From Butyriboletus loyo (lineage: Eukaryota; Basidiomycota; Agaricomycetes; Boletales; Boletaceae): a stretch of DNA of 28,875 nt. Location of the stretch: the NCBI GenBank assembly GCA_038093515.1, contig JBBPSI010000280.1, positions 1 through 28,875 of the forward strand, written 5' to 3'. The position numbers were made by a program, and so were the translations under genes. Shown here piece after piece: positions 20,409-27,848 of this stretch. The notes beneath the pieces were generated by a model, which worked only from the letters and a program-made list of their open reading frames with translations, was not told the origin of the DNA and searched no databases. Each line of letters begins with the position of its first letter. Positions within the stretch are counted from its first letter, which is position 1.

Positions 20409-23222
20409 TTACAGAGAAGATGGGGAAGGGAAATCCTTGGGGTGGCGCAGCTTATAAGCCTTGAGCAGGGCTTGCGCATGGACCAGGTTCCCATTTGGTT
20501 CCCAGGTGTTCTCCGCTGCGGAGTATCCTTTCCAGGACACCAGGAACTGGCGGCGTCCCTTGGAGCCGCGATGGGACAAGATCCGATCGATCTCGTACTC
20601 TTCATCTCCGTCTATTTCTTCCGGAGGAGGGTTTGTGAAATTCGGACCATGTTCCGCAGTTTCACGATAAGGGGTCAGGAGGGACGCGTGGAAGACGTCA
20701 TGGATCTTCCAGGTCGGTGGCAGTCGGAGTCTGTACGCCACAGGGGAGATAACCTGTGCGATTTCGAACGGACCTTCCCGTCTAGGGGCGAGCTTCTTCG
20801 ACGGGTACCTGAGTCGAAGGTTGCGCCCTTCCAACCAAACCTTATCGCCAGTCTTCCATGGGCGGAACTTGGACTGGATCCGTTCCTTCATCAATCGCCG
20901 TGCCTTCTCGTGGGCTTCTAAAGCCTCCGTTCGGGCTCCCGTGAGTTCCGAGAGTCTGGACTCGAGGGCGGGGAGGAACGTCTTTCCGATTGGAGGATAA
21001 GACCTCGGCTCATACCCGACCATCAGGGAGAACGGGGTCACGTTTGTCGAGGAATGCGTCATCGAGTTGTGGGAGAACTCGGCCATGGGAAGGAGTTCGG
21101 CCCAACGTTCCGGGTGTCCATCACAGAAGATCCGTAGGTAAGTCTCCAATTCCTGGTTGACTCGTTCGGTTTCGCCGTCGGTCTGGGGGTGGTAGGCGGA
21201 GGAGAGGGCGAGGTCGTAGTCCAGGAGCCTTGCGAGTTCTCTGGCAAAGGCGGAGGCGAACTGAGGACCTCGATCAGAGATGCAGCGAGAGTGTAGTCCA
21301 AAACGAAGGAAAACCGTTTTGAAAAACAACTTGGCAACTCCTGCCGCATCGATGTCTTTGTTGCAAGGGGAATAAATTACCCCCTTCGTAAGCCCATGGT
21401 CTACCACGACCATGACTGAATCATAACCCAAAGAAGGAGGGAGACCGGTGATGAGGTCGACCGACACCTGTTCGAAGGGACGAGAGGCCACGCTGGCCAA
21501 AGGGGTGAGAGGGGGCACGGTGGGATGAGTATTAACCTTATGCGCCTGACAAACGGCGCAGCCAGAGACGAAGCGGCGGACTAAATTAGCCATTCCTGGC
21601 CACCAATAATCGCGTTGCACCATGTTCTGGGTGCGGAATATGCCACCGTGACCACCAGCGGGACTCTCGTGTAAGGAGCGGATAAGGTCGACTCGCGCTG
21701 CCTCGGGGATGTAGCGTTTCTTGCGGAAATACAACTCTTTGCCATCGAAGTCCCAATCCCCAGCGTTCATTTTGGGGAAGAGTGGGGAGTCTTCGTAAAG
21801 AGCTTGCATGCAGCGCTTAATCATAGGGTCGCTGGGGGTGGAGGCGGCAATCTTTTCGGCAAGAGCGACGTCAATCTTGCGAGCGAAGAGATTTTCGGGG
21901 AGGAGGGTAACTTCCTGGTTGTCGGCGGAAGTGTCAACGTCGTCGCGGCGGGATAAGGCATCGGCCGGGCCCATCTGAGTACCCGGAATGTGATGGAAGT
22001 GCAGGTCGAAATCCTGCAGGAACATAAGCCAGCGTGCTTGCCGGCGAGACAACTTGTTTGGTTGGCGGAAGTAGGTGAGATTCTTGTGGTCGGTGAGAAT
22101 CTCCACCTGATGACCAGTACCGCGCAGGTAGTGGCGCCATTCTTCTAATGCGTGAATGACCGCGAGCAACTCGCGATCATAGATATCGTAATTGCGCTCA
22201 GCGGGCGAGAGCGTCTTTGACAAGTAGGCGCAAGGATGCAGGTCGCCATTGACATCCTTTTGCATGAGCACTGCTCCAGTAGCAGTGAGAGAGGCATCCG
22301 TCATCACGGCAAACGGCTTCGTGACATCGGGCATAGAGAGAACGGGTTGTCGTAAGAACGACTGTTTGATTGCTTGGAACGCCTGTTCGCAAGCCGGGGT
22401 CCAAGCCCATGGAGAGTTCTTCTTAGTCAGGTCGTGCAGCGGCTTCGCGATGTGAGAGAAGTCCTGTATGAACCTGCGATAAAAATTGCAAAACCCGATG
22501 AAGGACCTGACTGCCTTCACCGAGGTCGGGGGGTTCCATTCGCGAATGGCTTTCAATTTGGTCGGGTCCATCTTGACCTGCCCTTCTCGGACCATCATCC
22601 CGAGGTATTCCACTTCTTCGGCATCGAACGAACACTTTTCCAGTTTGAGGAACAACTTGTGTTCGCGAAGTCGCTCCAGGACACGGATCGTTCGTGCCTC
22701 GTGTTCGGCAGAGGTGGCGGAGTGGATCAAGAGGTCGTCCATGTAGATGATCAACCACCCTTCTGCCATGAGGTCGCCGAAGATATGGTCCATCAAAGCC
22801 TGGAAGGTTGCTGGGGAGTTGCAGAGGCCGAAGAACATCACGGTGGGTTCGAACAGCCCTTGGGGAGTGATGAAGGCCGCTTTCCAGCGGTCGTTCGGCT
22901 TGATGAGGACGTTGTTGTATCCCCAGCGGATGTCCATCTTGGTGAAGATTTTCGATCCCTTGAGACGGTCGACGAGGTCGGAGATGAGGGGGAGAGGGTA
23001 GGCGTTTTTGACCGTATGAGAATTCAGGTACCTGTAGTCCTGACAGGGGCGTAGCGAGCCATCCTTCTTTGATACGAAGAAGAAGGGGGCAGCCTGAGGA
23101 GACTTCGAGGGGGTGATCTTTCCCGACTTGAGGTGTTCCTCAACGAAAGCTTTACAGGCTTCCGATTCTTTCGGGTTCAAGGGGTAGACCTTAGCGAGGA
23201 ACGAAGTCTTTGTCGAGGTCAA
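20409..23222 (-). CDS. Pol: RT, RNase H, integrase, chromodomain
   Basis: 937 codons from a TTG-start reading; no ATG is implied because this is the 3' part of a Gag-Pol polyprotein. Reverse transcriptase: FVSKKDGSLRPCQDYR, KMDIRWGYNNV (catalytic Asp), QGLFEPTVMFFGLCNSPATF and YMDD at about 160-163. RNase H: MTDASLTATGAVL, YDRELLAVIHALEEW and TDHKNL supply the acidic residues. Integrase: HHCC zinc site (HESPAGGHGG ... CAVCQAHK), then catalytic D in SVDLITGLP, D in ISDRGPQF and E in TERVNQELE. A GPF-type motif (REGPFEIAQV) and FHASLL precede a chromodomain at about 875-926 (EYEIDRIL, FLVSWKGY, NTWEP), which in chromoviruses directs integration to modified chromatin. No internal stop occurs, but the junction with protease upstream is frame-shifted. 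Confidence 0.95.
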   Translation of the reverse strand: MTSTKTSFLAKVYPLNPKESEACKAFVEEHLKSGKITPSKSPQAAPFFFVSKKDGSLRPCQDYRYLNSHTVKNAYPLPLISDLVDRLKGSKIFTKMDIRWGYNNVLIKPNDRWKAAFITPQGLFEPTVMFFGLCNSPATFQALMDHIFGDLMAEGWLIIYMDDLLIHSATSAEHEARTIRVLERLREHKLFLKLEKCSFDAEEVEYLGMMVREGQVKMDPTKLKAIREWNPPTSVKAVRSFIGFCNFYRRFIQDFSHIAKPLHDLTKKNSPWAWTPACEQAFQAIKQSFLRQPVLSMPDVTKPFAVMTDASLTATGAVLMQKDVNGDLHPCAYLSKTLSPAERNYDIYDRELLAVIHALEEWRHYLRGTGHQVEILTDHKNLTYFRQPNKLSRRQARWLMFLQDFDLHFHHIPGTQMGPADALSRRDDVDTSADNQEVTLLPENLFARKIDVALAEKIAASTPSDPMIKRCMQALYEDSPLFPKMNAGDWDFDGKELYFRKKRYIPEAARVDLIRSLHESPAGGHGGIFRTQNMVQRDYWWPGMANLVRRFVSGCAVCQAHKVNTHPTVPPLTPLASVASRPFEQVSVDLITGLPPSLGYDSVMVVVDHGLTKGVIYSPCNKDIDAAGVAKLFFKTVFLRFGLHSRCISDRGPQFASAFARELARLLDYDLALSSAYHPQTDGETERVNQELETYLRIFCDGHPERWAELLPMAEFSHNSMTHSSTNVTPFSLMVGYEPRSYPPIGKTFLPALESRLSELTGARTEALEAHEKARRLMKERIQSKFRPWKTGDKVWLEGRNLRLRYPSKKLAPRREGPFEIAQVISPVAYRLRLPPTWKIHDVFHASLLTPYRETAEHGPNFTNPPPEEIDGDEEYEIDRILSHRGSKGRRQFLVSWKGYSAAENTWEPNGNLVHAQALLKAYKLRHPKDFPSPSSL

Positions 23223-23337
23223 TGGCAGTTAAAAGATCGGGACGGGGGAAGTTCCTCAGTCTTCTTGTCAAAAACGTCCGCGAAGGCAGCGAACGGGGTA
23301 GGGAGAACTGCTTTCTCCTTGACGGCAGGCGGCGATC

Positions 23338-23949
23338 TCAATTCGCGATGGTTGCCTTTCTGATAGGGTAGGCTTCCCTTGCTGAAGCGTCTACTCGCTT
23401 CTTCAAGAGCTTGGCGATCTTGGAGTCTGGGTCCAAGTCAAGGTACCGTACCAGGTACCGTTGAGCGATCGAGGAGTATGTGCGGCGGTTGGTTGTGCCC
23501 GGCAATCCCAGGATCATGTTTTCTTTGCCTATGTTGAGGACTAGGAAGCTTCGTTCCTCCTCGGTTTCTCCAATCCTGATGGAGATGTTGACTTTGTATC
23601 GGATTACTCCTCCTTGGTTGTTTGACCCGTCCACGTTTTGGGCACTTAGTGGCTTGGGTAGCCGTTCCATCGGCAGTTTCTTTCGCTTCACTAGATCTCG
23701 GTCTATGAAGCATCCGCTTGCGCCACTGTCCACCAGGGCGAATGTGTCGACGATTTGTCCCCCTTTATGCGCGAATAATGACACTGGGACTCGAATAGAT
23801 TGCGCATTTGGGTTTGATAAAACTACAGGGGCGATTACAAGAGGAGGCGAAGACGTCGAAACTTCCCTCCTTTCTAAAAATCCTTTGGCCATTCTTCGGC
23901 CACCTTGGTTGCTGCGACGGGCAGCTTTTCTTCGTCCTCGTTGAAACAT
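23338..23949 (-). CDS. Retroviral-type aspartic protease segment of Pol
   Basis: Open frame overlapping the gag end by 76 nt in the -1 frame. The protease core shows FALVDSGASGCFID, the DSGA active-site loop, and later ENMILGLPG, the hydrophobic-hydrophobic-Gly motif that packs against it. It cleaves the Gag-Pol polyprotein in related elements. The frame ends at TGA 23338-23340. Coding similarity then continues in another frame (AFADVFDKKTEELPPSRSF) to 23225, and in a third frame into RT, so at least two small indels separate it from pol in this copy. Residues before the -1 shift point (about 23880) are probably not translated in this frame. Confidence 0.85.
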   Translation of the reverse strand: MFQRGRRKAARRSNQGGRRMAKGFLERREVSTSSPPLVIAPVVLSNPNAQSIRVPVSLFAHKGGQIVDTFALVDSGASGCFIDRDLVKRKKLPMERLPKPLSAQNVDGSNNQGGVIRYKVNISIRIGETEEERSFLVLNIGKENMILGLPGTTNRRTYSSIAQRYLVRYLDLDPDSKIAKLLKKRVDASAREAYPIRKATIAN

Positions 23950-24869
23950 GCCTTAAGCACGTTCAGGACATCTTCTTGTTGAGTGCCTCGACCTTTCAAC
24001 TCGGACAAGTAGTCGACGAGTGGGGAGGGCTTTGACTCGGGTTGCGTGACGACGGCGGCGCGTGCGCGCTGAGGGTTGCGAGGGGGGCGAGAGGGCGGTC
24101 CTCTGGAGCTTTGTCCATTGCGTGGGGAACGAGGATGGTTGCTCGAACGACATCCGACTTGGTGGCATACGAAGCATTTGTTCTGCTTCATGTACTCCGC
24201 ACGTTGTACAGGAGTAAGTCGGACGGCGTCGACGTCCATCGCATTGGGGTCCCTTCTGTTGGACGAGGGTTTGGAGGAGGAGGAGAACGTGGGGATGTAG
24301 CGTTTTCCGGCGCGGAGGTCGTCAATGCGCTTGTGTTGCGCATGGAATGCGGATGTTTTCTCTGCCCATCCGGCAAGCGTGGTAGGGGGCTTCTCGCACG
24401 AGAGGACAGACTCGGCGAGGCGGGGGTCGAGACCGCGAATGAACCACTCGATGAGCGCCTTCTCATCTATGATTCCGGACTTGGCGGCGAGGAGCTGGAA
24501 CTCCGTGACATATGTGTCGTAGCCGTCTTTCTTGTTGGCTCTGTTCTGGTTTAAGTTTCCCAGGTCGATGCGAGCGCTTTCTCCTACGTCGAAGGGATGG
24601 AAGACTCTGTGAAAGTCTTCGCAGACGGTGGTGAACTCCCTTTGTCGTGGAGTAGGGGTTCCATCTAGGAGAAGGCCCATCCAGCCTTCGGAGAACGTCT
24701 TGCCTTTCCCTTCGCTCATTTTCATGAGGAGGGCGTTGATTTTGGACTCGTCGTCGGGGAATGCATTTTGGTTGGCGGCGAAGTACGTGCGCATGGCGAG
24801 GAGCCATCGCGAAGCGTCCTCATTGAGACCAGAGAAGTCCTTGGGGACGATCTTTCCTTTGTCGGACAT
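23874..24869 (-). CDS. Gag of element 1
   Basis: 331 codons from ATG 24867-24869 (MSDKGKIVPKDFSG). The capsid-like region contains ASRWLLAMRTYFAAN, FHRVFHPFDVGES, DGYDTYVTEFQLLAA and LIEWFIRGLDPRLAESVL, the retrotransposon Gag helices that build the particle. A basic Ser/Arg/Pro region follows, with one zinc-knuckle-like site, CFVCHQVGCRSSNH. Its ligand order is C-C-C-H (C-x2-C-x4-C-x4-H) rather than the usual C-C-H-C. The stop TAG follows a run of five T, where a -1 shift leads into protease. The reading frame is also open and conserved for 130 codons before the ATG (listed separately). Confidence 0.9.
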   Translation of the reverse strand: MSDKGKIVPKDFSGLNEDASRWLLAMRTYFAANQNAFPDDESKINALLMKMSEGKGKTFSEGWMGLLLDGTPTPRQREFTTVCEDFHRVFHPFDVGESARIDLGNLNQNRANKKDGYDTYVTEFQLLAAKSGIIDEKALIEWFIRGLDPRLAESVLSCEKPPTTLAGWAEKTSAFHAQHKRIDDLRAGKRYIPTFSSSSKPSSNRRDPNAMDVDAVRLTPVQRAEYMKQNKCFVCHQVGCRSSNHPRSPRNGQSSRGPPSRPPRNPQRARAAVVTQPESKPSPLVDYLSELKGRGTQQEDVLNVLKACFNEDEEKLPVAATKVAEEWPKDF

Positions 24870-25259
24870 CTCGTCGTTGTCTTCGTCGTCAGAGGAGTCT
24901 GCGGGTGGGAAATACGGCGGAGAGGGAGAGCGGGAGTTGTGTGGGGAAACGTGGGGGGTTCTGTCAAGCCAGTCGTCGCTATAACCGTCGTCGCTAGGTG
25001 CCGGTTCGTCTTCCTGCCCTTGACCCTGGTCCTCGGGTTGATATGAGGGTTCGGGGTCTAACTGGGGCAAAGGGGAAAACTGGGGTTCAGGGTTTGGCGG
25101 GGCGGGAGAGTGTGGTGGCGACGGGTTGTCGACGACGATGGGTTCCGGTTCGGGAGAGGGAACGCGGAAAGAACGACCGACGCGTCTGGGACGTTGGATG
25201 GAAATGTTGGGCGAGGGTGGGGCGGCTTTACTGCTGAAGAGCAGAAGCGAGAGGAAGAT
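24870..25259 (-). other. ATG-less conserved 5' extension of gag, element 1
   Basis: Continues the gag frame upstream for 130 codons from just after a TAG at 25260-25262 inside the PBS. No ATG occurs in frame. The matching extension in element 2 keeps the same frame, with a single-codon length difference and many third-position changes. The predicted peptide is rich in Pro, Ser, Asp and Glu (PEPEPIVVDNPSPP, DDGYSDDWLDRTPHVSPHNS). Translation from a non-AUG codon or past the PBS stop would be needed. Confidence 0.5.
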
Positions 25260-25267
25260 CTAGTTCT
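25258..25267 (-). other. Self-priming-type primer binding site, element 1
   Basis: AGAACTAGAT on the minus strand, 2 nt after the 5' LTR. It is perfectly complementary to ATCTAGTTCT, located in the LTR about 33 nt downstream of TATAAAG, where the mRNA should begin. Tf1/sushi-type chromoviruses prime reverse transcription from their own mRNA 5' end in exactly this way. I did not compare it systematically with tRNA 3' ends. Confidence 0.7.
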
Positions 25268-25269
25268 TT

Positions 25270-25705
25270 TGTTACGCTGGGCGCTAACAATTGAACAGCG
25301 AGGAGGCACTCTGGAGTGGCCTCGAGACTCGTTAAGCGTTTCTGAGCTGGGTCTCAGACTATGTCTTAGTGCCCACACTAAGAGTCCTGAAATGATACTA
25401 ATTGCTAGCGAGGCTGCGTAGAACTAGATACCGATTACAAGGTTAAAGACAGGAGCTTTATACCACTGAGGTCTGCGCACAGACCATGCTCCTAACCGTC
25501 GAGAGCAAAGCGAAAGGAAAACAAGTACGAATGAGGAAGATATACTCTAGAACGTTCTGGAGTATGAAAGAAAGAGCGTCCGTGCGCGGGAAGTGATGAC
25601 TAAGCTAAGAACGGTTGTTACCGTTCAACAGGAACTAGCATGATGCTAGGCGAATGTAAGAGTCCTAACGGTAGTGGAGAAAAGAAATAAAGTACTACCG
25701 TAACA
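25270..25705 (-). repeat. 5' LTR of element 1
   Basis: 436 bp, TGTTACG...CGTAACA, homologous to 18669-19097. Read on the minus strand it carries a TATAAAG box at about 25456-25462 followed 33 nt later by ATCTAGTTCT (25420-25429), the inferred start of R. It is inverted relative to the 5' LTR of element 2, from which it is separated by 56 bp. Confidence 0.95.
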
Positions 25706-25710
25706 TGACC
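25706..25710. repeat. Target-site duplication of element 1 (right)
   Basis: TGACC, identical to 18664-18668. Confidence 0.9.
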
Positions 25711-25761
25711 TGCCCACCACAGCCCAACCTGGGACCACTCTGGAACGACCAACCCCCAACC
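25711..25761 (+). pseudogene. Pro/Thr-rich ORF split by retrotransposons, part 2
   Basis: Continues the frame of 18458-18668 once element 1 and one TGACC copy are removed: LPTTAQPGTTLERPTPNL. Composition matches part 1. It is then cut again by the 5' LTR of element 2 at 25762; the remainder must lie beyond the right window edge if element 2 is complete. Confidence 0.55.
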
Positions 25762-25963
25762 TGTTACGGTAGTACTCTACTTTTTCTCTCCTCTACCGTT
25801 GGGACTACTACGTTCACCTAGCCTTCTGCTAGTTCCTGTTGAACGGTAACAACCGTTCTTGCTTAGTCACCACTTCCCGCGCACGGACACATTTTCCTTC
25901 ATACTCCAGAACGTTCTAGAGTACCTCTTCCTCATTCGTACTGTTGCTCTCGCGGCCCGGTTA

Positions 25964-25968
25964 GGGAG
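25964..25968. repeat. Target duplication of solo LTR A
   Basis: GGGAG, repeated at 26786-26790 on the other side of solo LTR A. Confidence 0.9.
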
Positions 25969-26223
25969 TGTTACAGTTTTACCCCTAAGCATACCCCGCC
26001 ACTCGTTTTCCCACGCTCACGCGTCCCCGCCGCCCCCGCCGTCTCGCGATGCCGCCCATCGCCCGCCCCAGTCGCCTAGTGGACGCCATCCACTTCCCCG
26101 CTCGTTCCTGCAAGTCTCAGTGACGCTACACTGAGATAGCCCCTGTCTCGTCGCCCCGTCGGGCCGGACCCACAGCTGAGCTGTCGCGTCCCTCTTCCTT
26201 TTATCCAATGACATTTGGTTCAT

Positions 26224-26245
26224 CACGTGACTAGCACGTGACTAG
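26224..26245 (+). promoter_or_regulatory. Tandem CACGTGACTAG repeat in solo LTR A
   Basis: Two adjacent 11-bp copies, each with the E-box palindrome CACGTG, about 270 nt upstream of the TATA. The same pair is present in solo LTR B (about 27549-27570, inverted). bHLH factors bind CACGTG in fungi; activity here is inference. Confidence 0.5.
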
Positions 26246-26517
26246 ATTACGACGCGTCAGTACCTTCGCGTCGAGACCCGTATCCAAGGGCTCCGCCGTT
26301 CGCGCACCCTTCGCCCTGTGGGGCTCACCTCGTGGACATCGTCACTTCACCTTCTGACCTTCTCATTCGTTGACGATGTCGCCTTCTTGCTCGGAGCTTA
26401 GCTCCCTCGTTACCGGCACTTTGCCGCTCCCCCATTTCGCCGTTATGACTCGCGTCGACTCATAACCCCTTACCCTCGCTGCCACGCACAGCTCGGTCTG
26501 TGCGCCATATGTATCAG

Positions 26518-26525
26518 TATATATA
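26518..26525 (+). promoter_or_regulatory. TATA box of solo LTR A
   Basis: TATATATA followed about 40-50 nt downstream by CTAGCTAATTCTACGCATC, the equivalent of the R start in the related LTR. Solo LTR B has the same element inverted near 27267-27274. Confidence 0.5.
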
Positions 26526-26816
26526 CTCGCACTTAGAGTAGTACGAGTTCTCTAGCTAATTCTACGCATCTACCAAGTGCCTAGCAATCTAGCTTATACC
26601 CCATCTGCCGATAGAGCCGATAAGCTCAAGCTCGATCTCGTCTGGTCGCCACCATACGACATCTCGCCGACACTTGCTCTGCAGAAGCCCGATAGCGTCG
26701 TCTACGCGAGTCGGCCATCTTCCCGATTAGGCTCGAGCCCCTATTCAAGTGCTCGCTGCTAGTTGTTTCGCACTCCAGCGTAACAGGGAGCATGGTCTGT
26801 GCGCAGACCTCTGTAG

Positions 26817-26823
26817 TATAAAG
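26817..26823 (+). promoter_or_regulatory. TATA box of element 2 LTR
   Basis: TATAAAG, 32 nt upstream of ATCTAGTTCT (26849). The spacing fits RNA polymerase II initiation at or near that sequence, which is complementary to the PBS at 27839-27848. Confidence 0.65.
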
Positions 26824-26998
26824 TCTCTGTCTTTACACCTCGAACTGTATCTAGTTCTACGCAGTAACCTGCTAGCAATTAGTTTCACTCCAGACTCTTA
26901 GTGTGCGCACTAAGACATAGTCTGAGACCCAGCTCAGAAACGCTTCACGAGTCTCGAGGCCACTCCAGAGTGCCTCCTCGCTGTTCTAGTTGTTAGCG

Positions 26999-27003
26999 CC
27001 CAG
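26999..27003. repeat. Target duplication of solo LTR B
   Basis: CCCAG, repeated at 27825-27829 after solo LTR B. Confidence 0.9.
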
Positions 27004-27824
27004 TGTTACGCTGGTAGCGCACAATAGCTAGCAAGCGAGCACTTATAGGGGCTCGAGCCTAATGAGGAAACTAGCCGACTCGCGTAGACGACGCTATCGG
27101 GTGTCTTGCAAAGCAAGTGTCGGCGAGATCTTGTGTGGTGGCGACCAGACGAGATCGAGCAGGCTCTTATCGGCTTTATCGGCAAGAGATGGGTATATTG
27201 CTAGATTACTATGCACTTGGTAGATGCGTAGAATTAGCTAGAGAAATCGTACTACTCTAAGTACGAGTATATATACTAGTGGGTATCGTGCACAGACCGA
27301 GCTGTGCGTGGCAGCGAAGGGCAAAGGGCTATGAGTCCGTCCGAGTCATAGCGGCGAAAGAAGGAGCGGCAAAGTGCCGGTAACGAGGGAGCGAAGCTCC
27401 GAGTAAGGTGGCGACATCGTCAGCGAATGAGAAGTGCTGAACGTGAAGTGACGATGTCCATGAGGCCGGCCCCACAGGGCGAAGGGTGCGCGAACGGCGG
27501 AGCCCTTGGATACGGGTCTCGACGCGAAGGTACTGACGCGTCGTAATCTAGTCACGTGCTAGTCACGTGATGTAAGAAATGTCATTGGTCAAATAAAGAG
27601 GGACGCGACAGCTCAGCTGAAGGTCCGGCCCGACGGGGCGAGAAGACAGGGGCTATCTCGTGCAACGGCACAGAGACTCGCAGGAGCAACCGGGGAAGTG
27701 GATAACGTCCACTAGGCGACTAGGGAGCGGGCGATGGGCGGCATCGCGAGACGGCGGGGGCGGCGGGGACGCGTGAGCGTGGGAAAACGAGTGGCGGGGT
27801 ACGCTTAGGGGTAAAACTGTAACA
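27004..27824 (-). mobile_element. Solo LTR B, inverted relative to A
   Basis: 821 bp, the reverse complement of solo LTR A with scattered differences and small indels; termini TGTTACGC and CTGTAACA, flanked by perfect CCCAG duplications. It sits 218 bp from solo LTR A inside the same host LTR, only 7 bp of host LTR remaining on its right after the duplication. Separate target duplications show two independent insertions rather than a copied inverted repeat. Confidence 0.9.
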
Positions 27825-27838
27825 CCCAGCATAACAAA

Positions 27839-27848
27839 AGAACTAGAT
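27839..27848 (+). other. Self-priming-type primer binding site, element 2
   Basis: AGAACTAGAT starting 2 nt after the LTR end, identical to element 1 and complementary to ATCTAGTTCT at 26849-26858. Confidence 0.7.

Larger units (their letters stand above)
18669..25705 (-). mobile_element. Element 1: full-length chromodomain Ty3/gypsy retrotransposon
   Basis: Complete LTR retrotransposon, 7037 bp, transcribed leftward. Order from its 5' end: LTR 25270-25705, PBS 25258-25267, gag, protease, RT-RNase H-integrase-chromodomain, an additional zinc-knuckle ORF, PPT 19098-19110, LTR 18669-19097. The LTRs begin TGTTACG and end CGTAACA, and the insertion has a perfect TGACC duplication. The chromodomain places it among chromoviruses. 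The two LTRs differ by several substitutions and small indels, so the insertion is not very recent. Frame breaks between protease and RT suggest this copy is no longer autonomous. It landed inside the Pro/Thr-rich ORF of an older element. Confidence 0.95.
25969..26785 (+). mobile_element. Solo LTR A of a longer-LTR gypsy family
   Basis: 817 bp, TGTTACAG...GCGTAACA, flanked by perfect GGGAG duplications (25964-25968 and 26786-26790). No coding sequence. It holds an 11-bp tandem repeat CACGTGACTAG (26224-26245) containing the palindrome CACGTG, and TATATATA at 26518-26525, so its own promoter points rightward. A stretch TAATTCTACGCATC downstream of the TATA resembles the R start of the host LTR, and the termini are alike, so the families are related. 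Solo LTRs arise by LTR-LTR recombination of a full element. Confidence 0.9.
25762..27836 (+). repeat. 5' LTR of element 2, interrupted by two solo LTRs
   Basis: Begins TGTTACGGTAGT and ends CATAACA (CGTAACA with one transition). Its three pieces together match the reverse complement of the element 1 LTRs. The middle piece holds TATAAAG at 26817-26823 and ATCTAGTTCT at 26849-26858. The two insertions would separate the outer parts of this promoter. Confidence 0.92.

Noticed and set aside
22374..23054. 226-codon plus-strand frame antisense to RT
   Set aside because: Mirror of the well-supported pol frame; no independent family features.
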